DNA of 64,000 bases from Rhabditoides inermis. Taxonomy: Eukaryota; Nematoda; Chromadorea; Rhabditida; Rhabditidae. The DNA lies in contig CAWZYM010000355.1 of assembly GCA_963966185.1 (NCBI GenBank), forward strand, positions 263,001-327,000, given 5' to 3'. A model generated the notes under the pieces. It was not told where the DNA came from and did no database searches. It was given only the letters and a program-made list of their open reading frames with translations. This document shows positions 27,770 to 36,981 of the stretch, in pieces. Each line of letters opens with the position of its first letter. Position 1 is the first letter of the stretch. Both the position numbers and the translations under genes were made by a program.

Positions 27770-27832
27770 CACTCACTCACTCACTCACTCCTCGGCCGAT
27801 TCTCCGTAGATCATCTGGAGCATTGTCGCCCC

Positions 27833-29125
27833 TTAGCCGGCGAGCATCGCGTGAACCAGTTCTGACCACTTGACGCGGTCTTGTGCCATGTCCAACACAG
27901 CGTCCATCCACTGCCCATTGCGAGTGTTCCAAGCTCTGCGGAACGAAGTGTCTCTCGAGGTGACCTTGGCGCGCACGGCAGGCGTGGGCCCGACATCCTC
28001 CTTCAGCTTCTCGTCCCATGTGGCGCGTTTCCTTCCTGGGCCTCTTCTCCACTTCGGCGGCGGTAGTGTGAGCGCAGCTTGCTTCACAATCCGATGGTCT
28101 TCTCGTCGCAGCACGTGTCCCAAGAGACGAACTCTCGTTGCCGCCACTTGCCGCGAGGGGGTGGGCAGCTTGGACTTTTTGCGCAGGAGACGGGAGTAGA
28201 TGTTGTTTACATCCCGATACAACTGCGAGTTGTGGCGACGATTTGGGTAGAAGTAGCCTAACATCCGGCGCAAAAATTTGCGTTCCGCCGTATCCAGCTT
28301 CTCCTCGAGCTTCTTATTGAGAGCCCAAGTACCGGATCCGTAGAGCATCGCAGGTCAGATGGCGGTGAGGTAGATCCGCAGCTTGACGTGATTGGCGACA
28401 CTCCATCTCCACAAAACCTTTTCCAGCGAATTGAACGCGGAGCAGGCTTGGGCGATTCGCGATCTTCTCTCCATTGACAGTGAACTCCTCCTTTACTCCT
28501 CGCGGGATGGTCATCGACTCGCACTTGTCCGGCCTGAGGGTCAGACCGTACGAGGCGGCGAGGAGACTGAGACGGTTGACAGCTTTCTGCAGGTTAACAG
28601 GGTTTTTTCCAAGCAGAGCAATGTCATCCGCGTAGTCGAGGTCGGTGACTTTCCGTCCTGTCGGGTGCAGCTCCACTCTTCCTCCACACTCCTCCACAAC
28701 ACGTCGCCTTTCAAATCCCTTTCAAATCCCCCCGTGAAGTACCTCTTTCAAATCCACCTTTCAAATCCCCCCGTGAAGTACCCTCTGCAAATCCACCTTT
28801 AATCATTGTTGTAGATCATTGCGAGTGGTTCAGCAACAGCTACAACAACCCTCTTCAGAAACAGCATCGGTATCCTGTCCGGAGTGAGTGCATGAGAAGT
28901 TGACCATCCTTCCATCAGACTACAAATGACGTGAGGAGCGACATAGGGCATGGTGGAAGAGGTGTGCTGGGACGAGAAAGGCGGAGCACAGCCATTGTCG
29001 ACGGTGAAGACTGATTGAAAGGCGGACGCAAGGAGAGACGCCTTTTCAGAATCCTTGACGACGGGCTTTCCCTCAGAGTCGCGGAGTATAGTGGCCGTGG
29101 GCTGGGAGCTGAGTCGACTGTTCAC
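27833..29125 (-). pseudogene. Non-LTR reverse transcriptase, core deleted
   Basis: The linker (29125-28801) carries 'KASLLASAFQSVFTVDNG' and 'LTPDRIPMLFLKR', the usual lead-in to a LINE reverse transcriptase. The next recognisable piece (28697-28314) is already the end of the palm, with 'VTDLDYADDIALLGKN' holding the YADD active site. The C-terminal region (28348-27833) has 'RRMLGYFYPNRR' and 'RVRLLGHVLRREDHR'. Fingers and the first half of the palm, about 150-200 residues in typical elements, are absent; 94 bp of minisatellite occupies that place. Confidence 0.75.
28707..28800. repeat. Satellite B patch inside the non-LTR element
   Basis: About 94 bp that is plainly satellite B (CCTTTCAAATCC, then CCCCCCGTGAAGTACC, then AAATCCACCTTT) sits between the LINE linker and the YADD block. 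The LINE sequence resumes immediately on both sides. It is two to three repeat units and is flanked by no other repeat. Confidence 0.9.
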
Positions 29126-29356
29126 GTAGCGGAAGAAACGGTTGCGGTCTCCACTTCTAGCAATGCCACGCTCGATCGACTTCTTGTACTTGTTGAGCAG
29201 CAGCTTGCTCTTGCGGTCGCACTCCTCGAACTTGCGTTTCCGGGTATCGGATGGGTGAGAGAGCCACTCGCTCTCTCTGCTCGGTGATAGAGACGAGGTA
29301 TGCGGGAACTCTGATGCTGTTCGGTGAGCAGCGCTTCATCGGCACGTGGCGATCAA

Positions 29357-30199
29357 TCATCTGGTATAGCGTTTCGGCAAAGTAGTTGTACATGTCATCG
29401 GCAGTGGGGAGGGTGAGAAAAAGAGAACTCCATGAGATGGTAGCGGCCTCGAAATCACGCCTCCAAGTAGTTGGCAACGTGATGCGACGGATGGCAGTTG
29501 CAAAAGCGATAAAAAAAGGTCGGATTTTCCGAGAGGAGACTGTAGTGACCAAGATGGAACGCAACGGGTACTGTACAGTAGGTCGAGGGTGCCTCCGTGT
29601 CGGTGTGTTGGACGGTCGATGTGCTGCGTCAGGTCGAACTGGTCGTCGAATCGACCCACGGCTGACTGGTCGGTGTAGTTGTAGGCAGTGAGGGCCACTG
29701 TAGGTCCGGCAGATTGATATCTCCAACGACGATAATGTCAGAGTCGGTGGTAGTGAGATGGTCTCCGAAGAGAGAAACAAGATCAGCTCCATTGGCGGCG
29801 TTGCAGGAAGGGGAGCGATAGAAACACATACTTGAAGAGACGAGCCTCCCAGATGAACGTCTGCGACGAGTAGTTCGAAAGCGGCGGGCACGGACAGCGA
29901 GAGGACAGTGGTTGCGACGAGAGGGGATTTGGCAAGAAGTGCCACGCCCCCTCCCTTTCGACGGGGACGATCGCGCGGAGAAGGGTGTAGGCGGGTAGAT
30001 CGGCAGTGAGAGAAGCATCCGGATGCTTCGACTTGAGCCACGTTTCGCTGAGCATGATGAGATCGGGCTGCTGGATGCGGACGACTGTCGCGAGTTCAGC
30101 ATTCTTGTTAACTACCGACCAACAGTTGAAGTAGAGAGCAGAGATGGGATGAGTGTGTAGCGGCGGCGGCGGCGAGTGGTCGGCAGTGAGTGGCGCCAA
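29357..30199 (-). pseudogene. Non-LTR element endonuclease (EEP/APE-like), frameshifted
   Basis: The N-terminal part contains 'ALYFNCWSVVNKNAEL' and 'PDLIMLSETWLKS', which match the start of apurinic-endonuclease-like domains of LINEs (asparagine metal-binding motif and SETW glutamate). Further on, 'IIVVGDINLPDLQW' matches the GDFN catalytic block, and 'DLTQHIDRPTHRHGGTLDLL' the C-terminal block. These pieces lie in three different frames, so at least two frameshifts separate them. In an intact element this enzyme would nick the target DNA for target-primed reverse transcription. Certainly not functional as it stands. Confidence 0.75.
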
Positions 30200-30406
30200 T
30201 GAAGTGGTTGGCTGAGCCGGTGGCTCTAGTGCTGCATCGGCTGGGCCGGGCTGGGTACGCAGTTCTCATGTGGTCTGCGCGTTTTGCTATGGTGTTTTTG
30301 AGAAGTAATGGACATGTGAAAAGGGACTCGGCCGGTGTAGCATACATGGTGAACTCGCAATCAGAAAGCTTTTCTCTTCTCACGGTCATAGACGCAAAAA
30401 TGTTTA

Positions 30407-30454
<48 letters not shown>

Positions 30455-31666
30455 AGGTGCATGTCGCGTGTTCACCGCGGCTAGTGGGCGCGCAGTCAAG
30501 GGCTAACACGCTGATTCTGAATGGTCGTGGCAAAAGTGCTAGAATGGAGATGGAAAACCGAAACAGGAAGCAGTAGCATGCATGACAGAAGCATGCATGA
30601 GTACCGTGTTTTCCCCCGATGGGGTGCAATAATTTCGCTGCAACCCTGCAAACCCCTCTCTCCCTCTCTCTCCCTTTTTTTGGCGGTATGAAGAATACTG
30701 GATAATTTTAATTATGTATAGCAGATGTTGCTAGGCGCACTGTGTCCACTGGACCAAAGAACCCATCCCCTATTCTACCATCTACCACTTCGCTGTTCTC
30801 GAGGAGTGTTGGTGATGTCACAGTGGCGGATCCGGCTCAAATTGTGCAGGAGGGTAGCCTAGAAGGTTCCACATCGATATCCAGAAATAAAGGTGCAACA
30901 GACCTTTTTTTGAGTTTTTGGCGTTACGTTTTGTGTCTGATTGTGAGGCGGCTTGCAGGTCGCGTACTGAGTACAGGCGGTGAGTGAACAGTCCGGGTGG
31001 CAGAGTGATCGCCCTGTGTAGTGTACGGCGTGCCAAGCGAGTGGCGCACGTTATCCCTGCTGCCGCAAAACATTTCGCTGGATTGGTTCGGACTTGTACA
31101 ATCGTTCCACTCTGCCGCCTCTCGAGAACGAGAGACTCCGCCCACTCAGGCTCCTCCCCTCTAACCCCGCCCTTTTAGCAAGGCATGGAGTACAAGTGGA
31201 TTTCCTACAAGGAGAGAGTGGATGCGAGAGTGGATCGGGAGAGTTCAAGCCGGTGCATGTCGGCGACTGCTCGGCCTGTATCCTCAAGGACGACAAGATA
31301 CGGGAACTTGGTATGGGTAGTGTAGCCTACCGTATTCCTTTCATGGATTCGAGCTGCTCGGCAAATCGGTATGGAAAAGGCCTCGGCCGGCTATGACGGC
31401 AAGGTGAAGATGGGCGTGGGTTAATGGGGCGGAGCCTGATCGATCGATCTTGCATGCGATCACCGGACCGGCTACTGCCAACCTGCTCATTCTCTGCAAG
31501 AACTCTCCTCAAACGTAAATGGTAAATATCGATCGATTATCGACTGATGGTTGATCGATCCGACACATGTGACACTATCCGATTCTTTCCCGTTCAGAGA
31601 TTAAACTGTTTGCATAAATGGGTGAAGTGGTTCGTAAATTTTTAATCGAGACACTTTTGCGTGTTT

Positions 31667-31729
<63 letters not shown>

Positions 31730-31816
31730 TCCCCCTATTTTCTCTCTCTCTCTCTTCCCCTCTCTCCCTTTCTTCTCTCTCTACCCTCTCTCCCTTCTCT
31801 CTCTTCTTTCTTTTTC

Positions 31817-31899
<83 letters not shown>

Positions 31900-32002
31900 A
31901 TTTTTTCTCCCGTTCCTGATACTTTTATCATCTTTTTTTTTAAATTCGAGATGTGTCGCTGTAAGGTGAGATGAATGATTGATGTCACTCATTTCTCTGA
32001 CA
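30200..32002. other. Intergenic stretch with GA/CT microsatellites; no gene supported
   Basis: A pure GA tract lies at about 30409-30452 and a long CT-rich tract at about 31669-31908. Between them there are open frames, but no frame with splice signals and protein-like composition that I trust. The stretch immediately upstream of 32003 is the likely 5' region of the eight-exon gene. An in-frame ATG also exists at 31982. Confidence 0.5.
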
Positions 32003-33659
32003 ATGGCGGGGCGGTGCGGTCTTGTCCCCACGCGAAACCCAACAACCGAGGAGCTCGTGCACATTTACAGGGACAAAGATAAAACCACCGTGAGTGCATT
32101 TGCATTGTTACAGTCCCGATTTATTGCATGTAGTGAAGGGGATTCATTTCTGTGGGTGGTACTTGCGATAGATAGTAGTTATTCAATCTTTTCAGCTCAG
32201 CAACATCGCCCTCTTTTTCTTGACGCTCACCATTTTCGGAAGTTTAAAGTTTGATCGGGCGTGCGACATCATGGAATCATATTTCTCAACCAAGATCAAA
32301 AGCAGAAAGTGATTATTCTGTCACAGTTTTGACCACTAGAATCTTCTTTCCGTCTTTAGTACTAAAGAAATCTCTTTTTTCAGAAAGCTTAACGAAATGG
32401 TGGCTGAGAAAGCGAAGAAGATGGTGGGATTCGAGAGTGCGGCCGGGCACGGAGTGTGGAAGGCGCGGAGCGATGCGCGGCTCCGCTACGGCAGCGTGCA
32501 GGTATAGTTGTGACTTCTCATTCGCGTCTTCTCTGATTTCCATCTCGAGTTGCATGTCTAAATGTCTCCATCTCATATCGCATCATTTCTCACCTCTCGG
32601 CGAGTGACGGCATTCCACCACAGGCGGTCGAGACGTGCGGCGGCACCGTCAACCCGCTCCACTCAACGACACCGAACAACGACCCCACGCAACGACTTCA
32701 CCCGCTTCAGTCGCTGGTCGACATTGACAGTGGGTTTTCTTCAGTCCCGATATCCGATTTCATCATCTCTTCAGAGTCGGGCGGTATGGACACGGGATTG
32801 AAGCCTGCGAAGAATGAAGGTGCGCCGCCCGCCAAGCCGGACGCAGCCAAGCCGAGTGCCGTCAAGCAGGAGAGTGTGAAGCAGGATGGCACCACCCCTG
32901 CCAAGTCTGACACAGAGCACTCGTCGAAGACAGGCACCCCGTCGCAGGGTACGTGATGGTCGGAGACACACGGCGCATATTGCATGCTCACAGATGACGA
33001 TACTCGGACGCTGCGTGAAAGGCGAAAGGGATGGAAACGGAAGTCTAGGAGTGCAAGCGGATGCAGGACTGCTGCGAACGGAACGCCTACCTCGACAACG
33101 GTCTCCACTGCGAGGACACCTCCAGGTAACAATATTACTGTAACTACAGTATCTCACTGTATCAATGCCACTTTCAGCCAGCTCATCATCCATCTACTAC
33201 TCGGCGGTGTCTCCGGTCGTGACCGAGTTGTCGCTGGAGTGTGAGTTGATTACTGTACATTGTTCTAACCGTTATTGCACTATGTTATCTAGTTGACCTG
33301 GAGAAGGAGATTAACAACGATGTGAAGCAGCAGCGAATGGCGGCCGACAGGGCATACCACGGCAGTATCATGGCGCTCGACGATCTGAACGACTCAGAAT
33401 ACGATGTGAGGTTCCGTCAGCTGGCAATGGACCGGCAGAGCACCCTGATCAGACGTGGACTGATGGGTGAGTGTTGCTTTAGTATCCTTAACGCTTGTTC
33501 CTTGTAGACACATGGCTGGTTCGCGGCATGGAGCAAAAGAAGAACACTTCTGGAGAGTCGGACAGGGCGTCCTCCCCGGACCTCCTCCCCTACAACCCGC
33601 CTCCCATCAAGGGAACGTCGGCTGAGAGCGTGGAGGCCAGCAACAAAACTTACACTTAG
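32003..33659 (+). CDS. Eight-exon gene, unrecognised 387-residue protein with one hydrophobic segment
   Basis: Exons 32003-32089, 32196-32308, 32384-32501, 32624-32948, 32994-33125, 33178-33240, 33293-33466 and 33508-33659 join with consistent phases, each bounded by GT and AG, to give 387 residues ending TAG. Introns are 41-122 nt. The start was set at ATG 32003 (MAGRCGLVPTRN); ATG 31982 is in frame and would add seven residues. Exon 2 begins with a hydrophobic stretch 'NIALFFLTLTIFGSL' (about residues 32-46), followed by a basic 'TKIKSRKKLNE', so a single-pass membrane protein with a cytoplasmic C-terminus is plausible. Residues about 120-230 are rich in Lys, Pro, Ser and Asp and look disordered; the exon 7 region 'DLEKEINNDVKQQRMAADR' is probably helical. 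I do not recognise the family. The exon structure is well supported; the function is unknown. Confidence 0.75.
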
Positions 33660-35100
33660 ATTATTATATCAGTTCCCATTAAGGATTAGATACTTAGACA
33701 TTACAATAACCCACTAGTATGTTAAATCTATAAATTGGCGAAACTAGCAACAATAACAGAATCAATCGATAAATCTATACAAAATAAGTGCAAAACCTTT
33801 TCTCGTGTGCCCTTTTCTCGGTTAGTACTAATCGCAAGAACAAATTGTCAGAATGTGTTCTCATATTCCAGATAAAACGATTGATTGATTGATCGACGTT
33901 TTGCAAAACGCAAAGTCCATGGCACTGTCGCACTGTTCTCTCAGCCGCTCCTCTTCTCTGCTCTCTGCCCGCCGCAGGAAATTGTATGGACAGTAGTCCT
34001 AATTTCGTACTGCAGTCCTAATTAGGTATACGGTACTTTGAACGCCGTCATAAAAATAGGTACGAGGGAGAGGAAGGGAAAAGAAAGAGAGGAGTGTGAA
34101 AGGTTTCTCTCGCTTCTCTTCTCGGCTTCTCTTCATACGTCCAGTTGTAAGCTGTACGCGCGAGTGTTAAGGTATTGCGCTTACTGTAGGATACTGTATG
34201 TACAGTACTACTAATTTTCGTACTGCATCTTGGTCCGTATTAGTTAAACGGTACTTTGACCGCCGTCAGAAAACATATACCAAATATAATTGAAAATGAT
34301 AGAACATTGAAGCACGTTCGATGGGCACTCGCTTCTGTTCTTCGATAACCGGTTCCTCACACTCGGGTACCGTAGTTTGGTCGCTGTTTCACCGATAGAA
34401 CCGCATTTGAAGTTTGACCCGTACTGGCATGGTGACCCATCAGTACGTTGTAGTAAAACCCACTCCCCCGAGCGGAGTGGTTGCGCATTACCGAGTTTAC
34501 CAGTCATGGGACGCAGCATCCCCCAGACACCAGAGACAAGACGCAGTTTTCCCTGTTGCGCGGTAGGAAGTTCGATCCCTACCTGTCGAGGTTTTAGCAG
34601 CGTGTGCAGCGTTGCGAGCAGCGAATGAGCTGTTGCTTTTTTAGCACTTCTTTCCGTTCCATATTCAGTGCCACCGCTTTTCGCGACTCTGTTTCCGTTC
34701 CATAGCGCGTCCGCTATCCCATTACGTCTACTTTTCGAGATACACCTGTTGCCCGCGGTGATCCACTCTTGTACCGGCTTTTTGCCACCTTCCACTCAGT
34801 TTTATCCGCGAAGAGCCCTACAGGCACATTGCACACCTAGCCGAGCGCCACACAAGATACAGTATCACCGCGCAACACGACACGATTCTCACATTGTGTA
34901 AAACATCCGCATCCCAACCGTAACACAGAAAGCCTTTTTGAAAGCGTCTCACAGTATCGCAACATAACACCCTTCAATGTTTTTTCTACGCCCCTGCCAT
35001 CCGCATTTTTCTCCCACTCGGGCTCTTTTATACGCGTTTTTTCATCAACACACCATTTTTCATTCGCATCGCATCCCAGTCACCTATACTACTTGCGCAT
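33660..35100. other. Intergenic; degenerate direct repeat and a weak tRNA-like stretch
   Basis: Two diverged copies of a block with CTAATTTCGTACTGCA, then CGGTACTTTGA and CGCCGTCA lie at about 33987-34055 and 34203-34272, about 215 bp apart. At about 34465-34600 a CCGAGCGGAGTGGTTGCGC box followed about 85 bp later by GTTCGATCCC resembles Pol III A and B boxes, perhaps a SINE. A 183-residue minus-strand open frame (34244-34795) overlaps both and has no supporting features, so it is not called. Confidence 0.4.
35026..35034 (+). promoter_or_regulatory. TATA-like box upstream of the 35105 open frame
   Basis: CTCTTTTATACGCG lies about 75 bp upstream of ATG 35105, a reasonable core-promoter spacing. 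This is sequence resemblance only. Confidence 0.25.
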
Positions 35101-35104
35101 TCCT

Positions 35105-35457
35105 ATGGCCAATTCGGGAGGTACGCCCGCTCCGACCACTCCAGCACCTGCTGCTGACACCCCTGATGATGCCATAAAGGCGAAACGTCGGAATAAAACT
35201 GTTTCTTTCGCGGTACATCGGCTGAACATCACCATCTCATCATATGTCATCTCTCCTGCCGCTCCATGAAGGCCATCCCATCACTCGTCGCTACCCTAGG
35301 GTTGAGCCAGCCCTCCACCGGACCCGCCATCGCCTACATCAACCGTCAAGAGAAACTAGTTTCAGCTTTCATTCGTTTCATTGAGTCTTGCGAGAAGCAT
35401 GGAGTGGTTCCAAGCTTTATAACACCCGCGGACCAGGTCGACGGACCAGTCGTTTGA
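35105..35457 (+). CDS. Candidate two-exon small gene, unrecognised product
   Basis: The first piece, 35105-35212, begins MANSGGTPAPTTPAPAADTP and runs through 'AKRRNKTVSFA' to a GT at 35213. The second, 35272-35457, reads 'AIPSLVATLGLSQPSTGPA', then 'INRQEKLVSAFIRFIESCEK' and stops at TGA. Joined in phase they give about 97 residues: a Pro/Ala/Thr-rich head, a short basic patch and a probably helical tail. The proposed 3' splice site is an AAG rather than CAG, which is weak; alternatively the second part starts at its own ATG at 35266. I do not recognise a family. The TATA-like sequence upstream mildly supports it. Confidence 0.35.
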
Positions 35458-35740
35458 GAAGCCGGCGCGCAGGCATAGCCGGAAACCGCGGCCGGCGGAG
35501 CCGAGTGTTGCGTGAAAATTGCAGTAAAAGTGTGGTACAGTGCGCGGAATGTAGCCTCCTATCCGTTTGATAGCTAGTTTTCACCTTGATTCGAAGTTAC
35601 CGCCGACCGCTGCCGGCTTTCGCCGACAGCCGCGACGAAATTAGCTTAAAATAGTAGTTTTTCAAAGATTTCTTGCAAACACGTTCGACATTCACTCAGA
35701 GTTTGCAAATGATTAAGAAATAAATTTAGCAAAAGAAAAA

Positions 35741-35809
35741 GTTCATACTGGGGATCGAACCCTTGACTTTAACCGACGGAAACTCTAACCACAAGGCCAC
35801 AACGCCATG
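35741..35809 (-). other. tRNA-like / SINE-head sequence with Pol III boxes
   Basis: On the minus strand GTGGCCTTGTGGTTAGAG matches an A box and AGGGTTCGATCCCC a B box about 32 nt later, followed by a CTTTTTCTTTT terminator-like run (35731-35741 in plus coordinates). The acceptor ends do not pair and the anticodon stem is poor, so it is not a working tRNA; a tRNA-derived SINE head or a tRNA pseudogene fits better. Confidence 0.5.
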
Positions 35810-36251
35810 TGTGAGATCCATCTTGTGTTGGAGATGAGGCGGCTGTGTCTCACAACTGCATGCAAGTTACTGGTAATAGTAAGAGTTATGTAAAGTTGTA
35901 AGTTGTAATTCACATATTGACCGATCCGAAACCATATTTCCATCATTTACTGCGAATATCGTGACAATGCGGCGCGGTAGCACGAACCCGCGCCCATTTG
36001 TAGAGAGAGGCCAAAAGCTGGCCTCAAGAGAGGCCAACAAATGGCCTGTCATGGGGTGATTCCCAGCAGAGGTGAACACTGTGTGGATTCACCTTTTGAG
36101 ACTTTGCGCAAGCCGTATATGGCGCAGAGTGGACCGATTTGGATAAAATTTTGGATTTGGGGCCTGTGAGGTATGATGAGTGTTGTGTGAAAAAATCAGA
36201 ACCATCGGAATGTCGCGCGAAGAGATATGCAAATGAGATATGGAGGTGAAA

Positions 36252-36452
36252 CTACGTTTCAAAAAGGTCACGACGTATTCTTGCCACCTTCCGATCTTAC
36301 CAGACTGTCAATACCTTCACTCACTTGCAGTTGTGTGAAGGTGTTGTGAGTGAGTGAAAAGCACGCCCTCTGCTACGTTCCAAAAAGGTCACGTCTTCTT
36401 GCCACCTTCCGATCTTACCAGACAGTCAATACCTTCACTCTCACTCACTATC
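36252..36452. repeat. Two-copy direct repeat, about 80 bp
   Basis: CTTGCCACCTTCCGATCTTA with its surrounding sequence (from AAAAAGGTCACG to CAATACCTTCACTC) occurs at 36252-36330 and again at 36373-36452 with a few differences. The two copies are separated by about 42 bp. Confidence 0.75.
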
Positions 36453-36460
36453 GTCTCGGC

Positions 36461-36508
36461 GCTTAGGCTCAGGCTTAGGCTTAGGCGAAGCCTAGCCTAA
36501 GCCTGAGC
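36461..36508. repeat. Inverted TTAGGC cluster, telomere-like hairpin
   Basis: GCTCAGGCTTAGGCTTAGGC (36467-36486) is followed after three bases by its near-perfect reverse complement, with one base missing, at 36490-36508. A further TTAGGC precedes it. TTAGGC is the telomere hexamer of most nematodes. The copy number is far too low for a chromosome end; this is an interstitial, head-to-head remnant or a chance foldback. Confidence 0.7.
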
Positions 36509-36981
36509 ACAAGCGTAAGCCCAAAACCTGAGCTTAATATCACTTAAATTGCTTGTTGTTACTCTCTTCGATTCTATTACAACTCGTCTGCAAGTGTTGT
36601 TGTATTCACCAACCCGACAGTGCGCCCGATAAAGACTACCTCAAGTGTGAGCACAAGTTACCCCCGCGGTTTACCCGCGCTTGATTAAAATGCTTCTGTA
36701 TCGATCTGGTTGCGTATAACAATACCTACTGTACTTATTTATCCGCTAGAACACATTCATCTTTTTAAATATCCCTCTGATTCTACCGCATCTGTCTAAG
36801 AGAGTCCTAGTTACTCCCCTCTTTATCTATGACTCTCTTACAGCACTCGTTATCGCCTCAAAACATCTAACAAAACACCATTCTAATCAACTAATCAAAA
36901 CAACGTACACCCACCACTACACTACACTACGAGTAACTTGCAGGCGTTTGAAAAGACAAGTCCGATCTTGGATTCAAAAGC

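Larger units (their letters stand above)
27770..30199 (-). mobile_element. Degenerate non-LTR retrotransposon (APE endonuclease plus reverse transcriptase)
   Basis: Read on the minus strand, the order is endonuclease (30199 to about 29360), a linker (29125-28801), reverse-transcriptase palm with a YADD motif (28697-28314), and the C-terminal 'YGSGTWALNKKLEEKL...LLGHVLRRED' tail (28348-27833). The element ends in a short TGAG tandem tail at about 27770-27790, as non-LTR elements that end in microsatellites do. Multiple frameshifts break the protein, and the RT core is missing, replaced by satellite B. The clade (RTE, L2 or CR1-like) cannot be fixed by eye. The 5' boundary is set at the first recognisable endonuclease residues and is approximate. 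Confidence 0.8.
35458..36980. other. Intergenic; tRNA-like and repeat fragments, no gene supported
   Basis: Apart from the tRNA-like element, the tandem duplication and the TTAGGC hairpin listed separately, I see no exon with credible splice sites and composition. Open frames here are short and compositionally unremarkable. Confidence 0.45.

Noticed and set aside
31575..32064. Arg/Glu and Ser/Leu open frames around 31.6-32.0 kb
   Set aside because: They are translations of the CT/GA microsatellite.
34244..34795. 183-residue minus-strand open frame
   Set aside because: No recognisable domain or splice context, and it overlaps repeat-like and tRNA-like sequence.
35741..35809. Functional tRNA gene
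   Set aside because: A and B boxes are present, but the acceptor stem does not pair and the anticodon arm is not acceptable.
36461..36508. Chromosome end
   Set aside because: Only a few TTAGGC units, inverted on themselves and surrounded by other sequence.
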